Source: Piper betle (taxonomy: Eukaryota; Streptophyta; Magnoliopsida; Piperales; Piperaceae). From it: a DNA stretch of 64,000 nucleotides. The stretch spans positions 62,001 to 126,000 of the forward strand of contig JAURVB010010511.1 of assembly GCA_033002965.1 (NCBI GenBank). The letters are read 5' to 3'. Shown piece after piece: positions 13,495 to 27,000 of the stretch; positions within the stretch are counted from its first letter, which is position 1, and every line of letters begins with the position of its first letter. A program made the position numbers and the translations under genes. Below the pieces are notes generated by a model. It searched no databases and was not told the origin of the DNA. It worked only from the letters and a program-made list of their open reading frames with translations.

Positions 13495-16400
13495 AATGCA
13501 TTTAGTTTATGATGCCAATCCCACAAGCTAAGATCATCATTTCTAGAGAATGCATCCTGCAATTCTGTCATAATTGGTGAACAAGTTATGGCATGAAGAT
13601 CAAGCATGTATAAACAACCACATAATCAATGGGCTTCTTCTCCAAAAACAAGCAAAACAAATATCTGCCACGTTAATTAAGGAATATACAACCACATAAG
13701 TAATGAGTCCTAAGACATGAGGTTAATTAGTCTTGAATATTACCTGATGTTTATAGCTAGGTATGTTACATGAAGGGCATGATTTAAGCTTATATGCATG
13801 TTCTCCCTTGAAATATTGGAGATATTATTCATAATGTCATGAAATATTGGTATTTATCACGCTATATATCCCATTCCCACATTAAACGCCATGTTGAGCT
13901 AGCTAAAGAAAATATCTAATTTTTGTTTTTTTCCCCTGAAAGTACCTGTAGTATATTTAGTATAAAGCTAATCTTCTGTCCATCAAAATATTAAGGTAAA
14001 TAAGCCCTTAGCTATGAAGAAAAGCCTGCACTAATTCAATTGCTAGTGGTTCCATACGTATACCATTTTGTTAATTATAGGTCATTCTTTTGATATTCAA
14101 CACATAAAGCTAAAATGGACACAAAACGGATCTTTCCTCGATGCATATGCGCATGAATACATCTCAACTATCAAACAAAGCTGCCATGTGATACTGCTCT
14201 TTAATATATTTGCAATAATTCAAGAAACTCTACAAAAAGTTGGAGAAGTTATAAGCACCAGAAAATGTATATATGTATGCAAGGAAATGATGACATCAAT
14301 AGTGATAGAGTAATATAGGAAGACAGTGATACTTGCATTTCCCAAGCAATCATGCAAGAACAGCGAAGACTTGTGGCATGCCAGATAAACAAGCAAGACC
14401 TATTCCTGCAAGTTATTGGCTCAAGATAAGACCTTGGGAAAAATGTTGATAGAGCACACACTAGAACGGTTACAATATTGAGCTGCTGATGTGGGGGCTG
14501 TAACCATACACCGAATGAAGAACAAAGGACAAAGAATGATGCAAGTTAGCCTACTGTACAAACAGCTGGACACCCCTCCATACTACCATCAAATGACCAA
14601 AACTACCTATTTCTATGTGTATATAATATCAATAACATATTTATTGACTTGAGACTCTAGCTCACCTCCAACAGAAAAAATCATAAATGGGTGCTCTCAA
14701 TTTCATGACTATCAATTGAAATTAGTTAGGAAACTGGACAAGGTAGACCTTGTTTTATTGGTCAGCCATGAGAGCCTACATCCAAGCATATCTTAATATC
14801 TGTCAACTTTTCTAAGTTCATTGCATTCACCTCACCTTTTGCTGCCTTCGAATTGAAAACCCATTTGAGGAGAAAGGTCTTCCTCCCATCGAACTCAAAA
14901 AATGGTGCAAGATCTACCTGGGCTCCCTCAATATTAAAAGAGGCTGACAGCTTTAGGACTTTGGATTGGTCTACCATCATTTATGATTGTAAAATAAGTT
15001 AATGAATCTATACTTTTGTGCTATATTTATTTATAACCTTGTGTATTTCTATAATCAAATGTACTACGTTATACATATATAAGGAGTTGCTGGTTTGTAT
15101 GGAAATAGTTTTTCCCTGCACATCATGTTTAAGCTCGCATGATATATGTGCATTATCCTTAATAAAGCTGTACATGTTATGTGCTCCAAGTATGATAAAA
15201 TGAATTTCTCTACGGTTACGGATGCCAGTACAAAGCATATTCCCAATGGTCTCTATACAGAAGATTAAGTCCTCAATCTTCTTGTGGAGAGTACATAGAA
15301 AAATAAAAACTAGTCGTTATTCACCTTCACATGGAAGTACTTCTACAAGTGAGCACTTCTCTCGATCTGTATTGATGGAAAAACAATGTGTATAGGAAAC
15401 TCTTGGATTTGTCAAGAGTCACAGGGTATATTAAATTAAATGTATCCCTATGTTTTTGGTATCTAGGAGTTCACAATGCCAGAGGGTTCTATCCTTTTGT
15501 TTTCTTTCAAGAGGACCCCAGGATATGCCAATTAAAGAAGCAATGTGTAGCAATATAATTTGTAGGATAAAGTGAGTATAATGAGTAGCCCCCCACCATC
15601 AAAAATGGTATCTTGGGCCCACAGCACACAAACATTGGAAAAAAATTGGCACTATGTAGACAAGCCAATAGCTAGGGATCACTCCACGTTTTGAATAATA
15701 ATGCAAGCCACAGAATCATAGAGAATGCACTCCCAATAGAAACAAACAAGCAGTTTAAGAGAAACCCAATTTTGATTTGTAGAGAAGAAAGCAAGAAACC
15801 ATAGCATGTGCTTAATTAGTAGGCAAGGAGGATGCATATAAAACTAAAACAAAGATGAAAATGCTGGTTGTATGCAGCAATGTGGAAGCAAAGCTAGCAA
15901 ACTGAGAATCTGCTCAGTAGAAGTGCTCTGGACTTTGGCTGGAATGGCATTCATTTCATGGAGTCATATGGGTCCTTTCCTATCACCACTGGTTCCCCAC
16001 TTCTCCTCTTATTTTCTCATTACCTTCTTTCCATACCCCAAATTAAGGAGCATCGAGAACACTGTAGGTGGAGAATGTATACCAAGAGTCAACAACTAAT
16101 AAGATCTTGACATGTACATTGATTCAGTTGTCTGCCAGTTTAGACTTGGAAAATTGGAATTAAGAAAACTGTCTGCCAGTTTACACTTAAAGAATTGATT
16201 GAAAGGAGTTGAAATATTGGACGAAGGGTGTGCTCAATGTATCAAAAAGGACCTCGTGCTATAACCAAAAATAGACAACCGATACTAGTCACAGAACAAG
16301 TCTTTTAGCTTAATCTGCAAAACCAACGCTGGTTTTGCAATACTTGACACTGTTGTTCATCTTGTTTTGCTACTATATATAGACCTCTCCTCCTCCCAAC

Positions 16401-16709
16401 TCATGTATCCATCTAATTATATATCATCTTAAAAGGGTTTGCGCCTTCTCAGCTTTCATCAATCTTAACATGTTCTTTGATTAACTTCCTCAATTCTTGG
16501 TGAAGTACAACTACCACCATCAGTATAGTCAGTTTGTCTTCATTCTCCCATTTATTCTTAAAATGGTCTTCTCCTAGAGTTGCAATCATCAAGTCGCTTG
16601 AAATTTCTTCTCTATATCCTTTCCTTCAACTCTTCCTGCAGTACTTGCATTGAATTTACATAAATCAGTTTTGGGTCTCTCTTATCTATCTACATATCCA
16701 ACCTGCACC
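13495..16709. other. Intergenic with promoter region of the dioxygenase gene
   Basis: No gene is recognised in 3.2 kb. A minus-strand open frame at 14762-14980 (72 codons) has a coding-like composition but matches no family I know, so I do not call it. The last 350 bases form the leader of the dioxygenase gene. Confidence 0.5.
16372..16383 (+). promoter_or_regulatory. Possible TATA box of the dioxygenase gene
   Basis: CTATATATAGAC lies about 330 bp upstream of the start codon at 16710 and is followed by a CT-rich stretch typical of plant transcription start regions. The assignment rests only on position and consensus. Confidence 0.4.
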
Positions 16710-19700
16710 ATGCCTACGGCAGAAACCCAATACATGAAAGGGGTGAAGCATCTCTGTGAGAGTGGGATATCAAAGGTGCCCAAGAAATATGTATTGCCAG
16801 CCTCTGATCGGCCAGTGATCGATGGAGGGGAAAGATTGAAATCCAACCTCAAAATTCAGTTGCCTGTCATTGATCTCTCACTGCTGAAATCTTCTAGGAG
16901 GTCTGAAGCTCTTCATTCGCTGGCAAAAGCATGTGAAGAATATGGTTTCTTTCAGGTACCTCAATGAATTCAATTATACTCGTTGTGATCGATGGAAGAG
17001 GACTTCTAATGTTTCTCAAGCAAACCATCACTTTATAAGAAAAGTTCTTCATATCAAGAAGTGTACATAATGACTATGATGCTAAATTTTCATTCATGGC
17101 ATCATTTTCCGTGTTCTTGTTAGTGTTAGAAATTAAGGACAGTACCCAACGTGAAAACTAGTCACTTCATTTTGCATGCATTCGACCTAATTACAAATTA
17201 TGGAATCAATAATATTCGATGATACAGAATTATGTTGTCGATCTGAACCTAACTGGGATAGGATGTATCAACGGTGTGCAGGTTGTGAACCATGGAATTC
17301 CTAGTGACATTGTACATGAAATGTTGGAGAAGAGCCAACATTTCTTTGAGCTTCCGTTGGAGGAGAGATCAAAGTACATGACCAATGACCTGTCTGCACC
17401 CGTGAGATATGGGACAAGCTTCAATCAGAACAAAGATGGAGTGTTCTGCTGGAGAGATTTTCTCAAGCTCAATTTCCAGCAATCTTCAGATCTACAGGCC
17501 CCCAATTCCCATTGGCCTTCTTCTCCGGCAGGATTTGGGTGAGAACTAACAATCATGCCCTGCGTTGTGAATGATGTCTTGTTGAAGTACTAAGCATTTT
17601 GTCATCATCTAGACATCAGGAAAAAAGATTGCTTCTGTTTTGTAGTGTAATTATATAGATTAGTTTGACTTAATTTATATCATTATCCAACTAGCGTGCA
17701 TAAAAGTCTAATTCCATTTGATTAATATAAAATTATAACACTCAAAAGCCGAACCCAAGGTATCAACTGCTAACCTTAACAGTGATATATTCCCAATCAC
17801 AGCGAAAAGGCTATGGCGTACGCAAAGGAAACGAGATGTTTGTTTGTGACACTTGTTGCGGCGGTGTCGGAGAGTCTGGGACTCGCCGGAGACAACGGTG
17901 TTATGAAGGAGTTTGAGGAGGGAAGCCAGCTGATGGTGATCAACTGCTACCCTTCTTGCCCTGAGCCAGACCTCACCTTGGGCATGCCTCCTCATTCTGA
18001 CTATGGCTTCTTGACCCTTCTCCTCAACGACGGCGTCCACGGCCTCCAGATCGAATCCGCCACCGGCGAGTGGCTCACCGTCGATCCACTTCCCGGCTCC
18101 CTTGTCATCAATGTCGGCGACCATCTTGAGGTGAGTTCATTATAATTGCAATTGTGCATTATTACTTTCACTGTTCATGCCGTTGAAATTGAGAACTCTC
18201 TCAACGTAGCTTTCATTCGTGATAAAGTATGCAACAGAAAATCTGCTCTTATTATTAATAAATAAAAAAATTTAATACGGACAAAAGATTAAAAGTACGA
18301 GAATTGACTAACCAAAATATAAGAAAGGTTTAAAATATATACTAAATACCTTTTATATAGTGTCATGGGTTCAAATCTCGCTAACCTCTATTTTTAAAAT
18401 AAATAACAATAATATCTTTCATTATAAAAGATCACCGGTTCAAACGTCACTAATTTTGATTTCTAATATCTTATTAATAAGAGTTTGCCTAATTGTATTG
18501 AAAAAAGTATAATAAAAAATTAAATAATTATAATTCATCTTTTCATTCATATAAGATATATCTTTAAAGCCAATCTCAATCTATATGTAAGATATTAAAT
18601 TATTATAATCTATTTTATTTAAATTAAATTTATTTAGTATAGGTCATATATGGTATGATATCTTGCTTAAATTTCTATAAATTTTCTAGATAATCTTGTC
18701 ATAATTTTTTATCTTTACAATCATAAAAAGTAGTAAAGTTAATGAAATTATGTTTGGCAAGAGAGGAAGCCGGATGTGCATTAGAAAAAATAAGTAAACA
18801 GGACTAGACCCTTAGGCCTTCTAGAAACAACCTCAACCAGTTTGTCAACTTTTGCCAAACACCTTTTTTATCAGTTATTATTACTAGGCAATAAATAAGT
18901 TCAAAACAATGCAACTATATGCTTATTAATCAGACCTAGGTGATCACAAGCAAGTGCATATATGTATATATGTTCTTTAAGAGAAGGGAAAGCAGGAGCA
19001 ATATTCATAAAACCATGCTCTAAGGTGAACACATTTATTAAACCACAACAGAGTTAATAGGTTTTATATAGATAGTAAAAATAGCAAGCAGCCCAAACAC
19101 AAAAGGGTAGAGCGACAAAAGTTCATGCATGCGAAGCCTTAGCATCCCTCAGTATCCACCAGCGAAACGAACTCATCTTATGTTAGCAATTTGATACTTT
19201 CTTTTTATTTTCATTTCTTTAAGTTTCGTTTATTTATCTTGAATTTTGGTTGTTGCATGGATGTGGATAGCGATTGTCTTCCTTTCAAGACGCGAAAAGG
19301 GTTTAGATCTTAAGAGGTTTCATAAAAATTGTCTCCCGCGTCGTAATCGGGTTTAGATACATTTGTTTTAAAAGGAAAAAATATAGTAAATTTAATGCTT
19401 CCGTTTGGTTAAATGTTGAACTGAGATGGGATGTTACATGGCTTCCACGTATAGATGGATACTTAATAAAAGTTCGCTTTGACGACATGAAAACATGAAA
19501 TCATGCAGATATTCAGCAATGGGAGGTACAAGAGCGTCGTACACAGGGTGGTGGTCAACTCGGCCAGGTCCAGGATATCGGTGGCGTCGCTGCACAGCCT
19601 CCCCTTCGACAGCGTCATCTGCCCCGCCCCCGAGCTCGTCACTACCACCAATCCTCGTCGTTACAGTGACACCAATTTCGCGGCATTCTTCCGTCATATC

Positions 19701-19760
19701 ACCACCTTTGAGCACAAGAGCAAGGGCTTCCTTGACACCATTAAAATCAATCTTAGTTGA
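16710..19760 (+). CDS. GIM2-like: 2-oxoglutarate/Fe(II)-dependent dioxygenase, GIM2-like
   Basis: Exons 16710-16955, 17282-17538, 17803-18130 and 19509-19760 join in frame to 360 residues. All introns are GT-AG, and the third is long at 1.38 kb. The N-terminal DIOX_N domain contains LPVIDLS and [12 protein letters not shown], the middle contains [12 protein letters not shown] and WRDFLKL, and the C-terminal jelly roll has the iron ligands H-S-D (MPPHSDYGF) and the distal His (VVHRVV), followed by the 2-oxoglutarate-binding R-x-S (RISVAS). The sequence is very close to Arabidopsis At2g36690 (GIM2) as I remember it, a cytosolic enzyme linked to gibberellin/abscisic acid balance in germination. 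The hormone substrate is inferred from that relative only. All key residues are present and no frame damage is seen. It may be one of several paralogues. Confidence 0.92.
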
Positions 19761-20934
19761 CATGAACCACCCATTCCGTTGAATCCCAGATTTTGGGCTC
19801 TCTTGATAGTGTTAGCAATCGTAAGTACTTGCAGTTAAAAGTCCATGTGAGACAAGGAAAGTAGAGTTGTGATTTGATTCGGTAGGTGGGAAGGAAACTA
19901 CATTAATGTAGAGAGGGATCTATAGATGTATGTGTCATACTTGGCAAGTTAATATCAATTTGGCATCCAGTCCCCATGGGAGGCATATGAGCGTTTGAGT
20001 ATTCAAGCAATTCAATACAAATATCAATTTAAATTTAGCAGTGTAAGAGAAAAAGAAAAACAATAATTCAACTTGGCAGTAGATGTGAGAAGCTTTTAGC
20101 AATGACCAAATTAAGTGAAAGCAACTTATTGTTAATAAGCAATGAAAATCAGACCAAAGGCAAGGAAGGGCGAGGGGTTGGCAAGTGCACCTTCGAAAAA
20201 GTGCCAAATAAATTATAAATAATCTAGATTACAATGAAGCTAATAAGATAAAATTGCCCAGTTTATAATGGGAAAAAATGAACATAACGTTTTAAAATAA
20301 TTCAAATTATGCAAAATTTAAAAGATTACAGTCAAACAATATAACCTTCATCGCTTTCTCGGAACCAAATTCATATATAAACCGTGTAGAAGATGCGAGA
20401 GACAGAACCACTGTAACGATCGTGATCTAGAAGAGCTTATTATCTATAAATTCTGGATAGATGTTTGTCACTCGTTTTGAGTTAATGGATAAATGAATGA
20501 TTACTTACATAACTATAAGCAACATTCGTTTTCATTAAATTATAGATAACTCAAAAATAATGTCTTTAGTTATGACAAAAATTGCCAGAATAAAGAACTT
20601 TAACCTATTTTCACAATGGGGCTTGACAGGGATTAACTGGTCTCTATCTTCTATGCTTGTTATATTGCACAAAAACTCTCTGCTGTTTGCTAAACCATTG
20701 AAGAAGGATCTTAAAAGGCATCCAAAAATTTGTACAGGGCAAGATTTCTATACTCTAAAACAAAAGGAAATCCAAAAAACCCAAAATGAAGTTTAACTAG
20801 ACAAATGCACGTACTCACACTTGTTAACATCCAATTTTCTTTGGTTAAAATTTCAGTTCATCTTGTCATTTAAAGAAAGTCGTATGCACCCATAAAATGT
20901 AGAGCTGCAACCATATGACAGTGCTGGAACTTAC
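19761..20934. other. Intergenic between convergent genes
   Basis: This region separates the 3' ends of the dioxygenase gene and the CYP97C remnant. It should hold the last short exon of CYP97C, but I could not find the expected GLYM-type ending. Nothing else is recognised. Confidence 0.5.
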
Positions 20935-22019
20935 ATTGGTTGTATGGATAGTCACACCAGTAGTCATGTTAATGTTCTGATCAGGAACAAGTGAAAAACT
21001 GAAATGCTGCGAGAAGATGGCAAGAGCTACAATTGCTTCTAGCATTGCAAACTGATCCCCAACACACTTACGGGGCCCTCCACTGAAAGGTATGTATCTG
21101 TATATAAAAGACTCACAGTGGAAACACCGTCACAATTGCAGACAGATACATGACATTACCATATTATGTATTGTACATGAAGAAATACAAAACCGAAGGC
21201 AATTAGAACAGAAGTTCAACAGTAAGACCTGGAAATCAGAGTTCGCCTCATTTGGAACTGGTTTATCTATATCAAATCTCTCTGGCAAGAGTTCTTCTGC
21301 CCTCTCCCATACCTGGAATGTGAGAGATAAAACTTCAAGCAAAAGAAATAGCCGTAACTTCAGAAAAATAGCATTATGTAAAAGAATTATCATATCCTCG
21401 CTGGAGCTTATTGCCACATAGGTAGGTAACACTCACCCAGCATTTGATACAAAAGCTATTTTGAAAGTAAATCATGGATAGTTAAAGTCATCGACTCATC
21501 ATTTACCACCAAAAAGTTAATATCAATTTTACTGTAAAATCCAGGCAGAAACAGGGTGGTTATTCAAGTGAATAGGCAGCATAATTATGGTATGAGCAAA
21601 GACAATTAGATAGAAGCACTTGATTTGGTATTCAACAATCGGATACATCATGTGATAAGTAGGTAACCTTCGTTCTTTGAAAAACAGAGAATACTGCTAG
21701 TTAGGGCACTATCAAAAACTTATCAAAGTTCAATTGTTCGCCACTATATTATCATTCACACCCATCAAAAGTTTACTGAAAAAGACTGACTAGGTTTAGT
21801 TCAGCAAATACAGGTTTTATGGGTGGCTTTTCGCTTAGGTATATGAGATTCAGATATATAGGATGTAGGGTGTACAAGGCTGTAGTACAGGTTTCTGAGA
21901 ACTACTATTAAGGATTCAATTATCACAAAAAATAATGAACAGGACCGTAATAATTCAGCAACAAATCAGAGACAAAACAACATTGGACTTATATTTCTAT
22001 TATTTTTGTGGTAGCAAAT

Positions 22020-24060
22020 AGGTTACAAAAGTAAGGTTTGGACAGGTGAAAAGTACCATGGGAGGGTAGTTAAAGTGACTAAATGATTTTGGAAAATAGA
22101 AGTAGGTGCAGTCATGATTGAGTTGACAGAGAAGAGATTGCTTATGCCTCTGGTTGTCTCTCCTTGTGAGAGAAGCCAAATGTGGACTTCAATAATCCTC
22201 CTTAGAAGCCCAAGAGTCATTGGAGATCGAAATCAACTTAGAAACTGAAGAGTCCTTGTTGTATACTAAGAAATTCTTTGTTTTCTAAGTTGAATTCAGC
22301 TTTGAAGATTATTTGATCTCAATAAGGACTCTTAGGCTTCTGAAGAGATATTGTTTAGCTACTCTCGAAAGAGAAGAAAGACACAAACCTCTTCTCTCTC
22401 AACTTAACCACAATTGCACCCACCATAATCTATACAATAACATCTTAAGGTACATTTAGCTTGTTCAAAATTTACTTATGTACCCTACTCACTACCATAA
22501 AGAGTTTATTGTTAATTTAGCTTTGATTTGTAGTTGCATTATTATGGCCTCAATCTTTATCTTTTGTGGTAATTGGATCCTGTTAAGTGAACACATCCTA
22601 TACATCTCAAATGTTCATGACTAACTTACAGTTTTAGTTGTTGCTGCATTATTATGATCTTGCTATCTTTTGTGATAATTGCATCCTGGGAAGTGTAACA
22701 CACATCCTATACATCTCACAAGCCTACGACAAACTTACAGTTGTAGCTGTTGCCGCTACAGGTTGTTGAACATCTTTCAAAGGCAATCAGTGATAAAAGA
22801 TCCAACATCTTGCCGCACCGGAAAAAAAATGGAGGATCTACTATATTCACACGCACATGCGCAATTACGTGCCTACACTAACATTGCATTGCAAGCAAAA
22901 AGCATAACAAGCTACGTTCATAGGCTAGCACCTTAGTCATGCACATTGCAGTTCAGTGAAACCTTCCTATTCCTAGGCTAGTTCCAACATTTCTAGCAAA
23001 ACCACTACCGCCTGTGCCATCTCCTTGCTTGCTTGCCATATTGCTGAGTGATGTGAGGCCCTGTCTTGACATCTTAATGGTACTGCAATCCTTCAATGAA
23101 AGTCCTTAGTGGAGTCAAATAATGGTACTACAATCCTGCGAATGAAGGTCCCTAGAGGAGTCAAAATGTTATAGGCGGTTTTTGGGTTAGGCATGCCATG
23201 TGAGATTGGGCATTTAAGGCTCAGACGTTCCTGGGAATTACTAATTCAATTATTACAATACATAAAGAAAAACACCATAGGATGACAGTCAAGTGACTAA
23301 ATGATATAGGAAATATAGAGGTAGGTGTAATTGTGATTGAGTGAACTACTTTCAATTATTACAGTTCATAAAAAGAGTGACAATAAGATGGTAGTCAAGT
23401 GACTAAATGATCTTGGAAAGTTAAGATGTAGGTGCAGTTGTGAATGAGTTAAGAGTGAACTACTTTCAATTATTACAGTTCATAAAAAGCGTAACAATAA
23501 GATGGTAGTCAAGTGACCAAATGATCTTGGAAAGTTAAGATGTAGGTGCAGTTGTGAATGAGTTAAGAGTGAACTACTTTCAATCATTACAGTTCACAAA
23601 AAGCGTAACAATAAGATGGTAGTTAAGTGACTAAATAATCTTGGAAAGTTGAGATGTAGGTGCAGTTGTGAATTGAGTTGAGATGTAGGTGCAGTTGTGA
23701 ATTGAGTTGAGATGTAGGTGCAGTTGTGAATGAGTTGAGATGTAGGTGCAGTTGTGAATTGAGCTGAGATGTAGGTGCAGTTGTGAATGAGTTGAGATGT
23801 AGGTGCAGTTGTGAATGAGTTGAGATGAAGGTGCAGTTGTGAATGAGTTGAGAGAAAACACATTAGTTCTCTATTGAGACAAACATGGATTTTATTATCC
23901 TCCTTCGAAGCCTGAAGAGCCCATGTCGGAGATCGGAAATTTTTCAAAGCCAAAGAGTTATCATAGAAACCTAAGAGTTTCTTGGAAGCTATGAAGTCTT
24001 TCGTGAAAGCCAATAATTCATTCTTGACTATGCTGTCTACAAAATACGAAATACTCTAAT
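22020..24060. repeat. Dispersed repeat copies with internal tandem repeats, inside a CYP97C intron
   Basis: Related blocks at about 22020-22260 and 23270-24010 share phrases such as AGTGACTAAATGAT, TAGGTGCAGT and AATCCTCCTT. In the second block a unit of about 115-118 bp starting GTGAACTACTTTCAAT is repeated at about 23340, 23453 and 23571. This looks like a dispersed element whose inner part has expanded in tandem. Confidence 0.7.
23648..23858. repeat. Minisatellite, about 27-bp unit, around 8 copies
   Basis: The unit GAGATGTAGGTGCAGTTGTG plus AATGAGTT is repeated about eight times head to tail with single-base length changes. It makes a repetitive open frame on the minus strand that I regard as non-coding. 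Confidence 0.9.
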
Positions 24061-27000
24061 AAGACTCCATTGAATTCACAGAGCAATTAATGCCATAGAA
24101 CAGATCACAGAGGGAAAAAAAGAATATTAAACTTGTTGAGTTTAGGAAAGAATACCAACAAACAAACATGATACCTGTTGATGAATATTGTAAACTGGGA
24201 TCATTATATCCTGGCCAGAACCAACTTTATAGCTTCCAGGAAGAGTATCAGGTACTTGAGCACGTCTAATTAAAACCTGAAAACATTTAACATGTCAAAA
24301 GAGTGTACTCAAACAACCTGATGAATTGTTAACACGTGGTTAAAGAAGCTAATAAATAATGAGTGTGAAATGAATATTAGCTGGGATAAAGGCGCGTTGA
24401 TTCATTGATGCAATGAGTTATGTACTTCAGCTGTTTTATATCTACATACTTAGGAGAACATCCATCTAAGACGTTATCAACCACTTCTTGAGCTTTCCTC
24501 AACGAGTCAACATTCTGGCAAAGAAAGTTAATTGGCAACGTTATGGAACACTCACTTCCCAAAGAAGGAAAATCAGTAAAACTGCATGATAGATGTAAGC
24601 CAACTATATCAGCCATTTAATCCTATGAGACCCTCATCCAGTGCATGATCTTTCAACCTATGAAATATATCCAAAATTTCAAGCAGGATGTCAAATGCAA
24701 ACAATATTTGCACAAATTTTACTTGGATTAATAAGGACACTAACACTAGTTCCAATTTAAAACCCTTTCTATTTAAGCAGAATAAAGTATCTTCTTAAAG
24801 GTGAAGAGAACTCTTAGAACTTTACCAACCTTCAGCAAGATTTATTGATGTAAGATAACTAGAGAAAAATCGATGAGGGGAGAAACAAATGACAAAAGGG
24901 GGGAATCAACAGACAATGCATCAAGAACGGGGAAGAACAAGAATAACACCTTGTATTCTCAAGCAAAAATCAACCAATAACTGATCATTATTGATTTGAG
25001 CCTCATATTCATAGACTATACATGATACATACTAATTCTAGCACAACTTGAATTCCTAATAAAAATAAAATCCGAAAATAACCTAATAATTCCCTAAAAA
25101 TATAAAATGTCTCTAAAAATATGATTAACTAGAAAACAAACTCAAAATACTAAAGATGCCCTGCATCATTTATCCATCCATAAAAAGCTATTTTCAATAT
25201 TATGCAAAAACAGCAGTTTTTAACGATTGCCTCGAAGAATCTTTAGCCAATGATCAGAGTTGGATAAGTTCCACAGAAAGTGCTTGGTTTCAATTTAAAC
25301 AACACTTAAAACCTATTGCAACCCTATAACAAATGTTTATTGATGGTCATCTACATTGAACAAGGAGGCTGGTTACCATGAACCTGTAGACCATTTGAGA
25401 CTAGTGGTTCACCACAAGTCAAAATTAGACTCAAATGACCAGAATGAACTAAGGTTTATTTCATCAACCTTTGCGGGAGATTCTCAAAATAAAAGAGAAC
25501 CATCCTGGACAGGACTCTCTTGCCTGTATTTCAGTACTCCTTTTCTTTATTATTTTTAAAATCTTGGAGAAGCTAATACGTGAGCACATCCAAGACGTCC
25601 TTGAGCTAGAAGGGGAAAACCATGCACACTACTATTGTAACTTTGGACCAAAGAAAAACATTTGAACACAAGTTCCAGCAAGATCACATTAACCTATTCT
25701 TCCAACAATACCTTGGTTAAAAGATACAATGTCCATGTCAATACTGAACCAGTTTTCAGCATAAAATTGAATTCAACGAGTAAACGTGCATAAAATTGAA
25801 GAATACTCAGCTTCCAGCAGCATATTATTCAAAGTTCTTGCAAAGTTGAATTTCACTCTAACTCCCCTTCCCAAATAAGAAAGGAGAAACAAGACACAAA
25901 ACTGAGAACTCACCAAACTCTTCTCTACTAGCAAGCAAGAATCTAAGGATGTTGGGATCCTTCTCATTAACATACTCTTTTCACCATCTAGTTGCTCACC
26001 CTCAGCGTCTACAATTTCTTTGCACTTTGTGATGAGATCAGCTACTGTTTCTCGAATGAGGGATACAGCCTTCTGAGCTTTCACTTGTCTAGGAATCATC
26101 ATGCACAACACTTTGATCTTTAAAATAAATGAAGACAAAAATTAGGCTTAACTGAAAAGCAAATGTTGTATAATTCAACTCTGTCCAAATCAAGAAATTA
26201 ACCTTTTGTTGCACATGAAACAGAAACTATATTTCTAATGCTTCTATTGTATAAATTAATCGCAGTTATCAAAATTGTTGTATAGTTCTTTTTCTTCTTT
26301 CTGATCCAATTGATCCCAAATAATTGGGGTTGGGAGAACTGCATTCACTTATGGGAATACAAAAACACTTGAAAGAAACCTGCCTTCCAATATGGAAAAA
26401 TATCAGTTGAACGAGCCTCTGCCTCCTTAAGTGCTGTGTAAACAGCTTCAATAACCGGACTGTTTCTTGTCAGTGAATCAAAGTTGTAGTTGAACAATGA
26501 CAATCCAATTACATCTAAAGTCAATTGAGAGAAGTTCTCTTCCATATTCACTGCAGAGCCACGAGAGGCATCTTCCATAAGGTTCTCCACCAATCTCTCA
26601 GCACACCTGCAGCACACCCTATCAACAATAATGGACAAATATTTTTTGTGTAGAGATGGAACAACAGCCCAGCGTCTTACCTGCCAAAAGCAACCATTTA
26701 CATAATCTTAATAAAATATATAGTTCATCGATCTACAGTTATTGTTTATACTGTTAAAGATGGATCAAAGCCTGCCTCTCATGTTTTAATTATTTGAGTA
26801 CTCGAGTACACCTTGATTAATGACTATACACTGAAATTTATCATAAATGATATCAGAATCAGATAAAGGCCTGCCTCATAAGTTTTCACTGCCCCTATTT
26901 CGCAAATACTCCATTCCAATTGATTGATAACGTACATTGCCAAGTAATTAAAATGATGTTCAAATCAATTGAAATCTTGCTACTTAAGCTTTTGATTATT

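Noticed and set aside
14762..14980. 72-codon minus-strand frame with coding-like composition
   Set aside because: No family is recognised, it has no clear splice partners and it is short, so it is not called as a gene.
18367..18450. GGTTCAAATCTC-like sequence resembling a tRNA T-loop
   Set aside because: No acceptor stem, D-arm or anticodon arm could be fitted around it; the phrase is common in plant repeats.
23594..24013. Repetitive 139-codon minus-strand frame (NCTYIST-type repeats)
   Set aside because: It is the translation of the 27-bp minisatellite, whose unit happens to lack stops in that frame.
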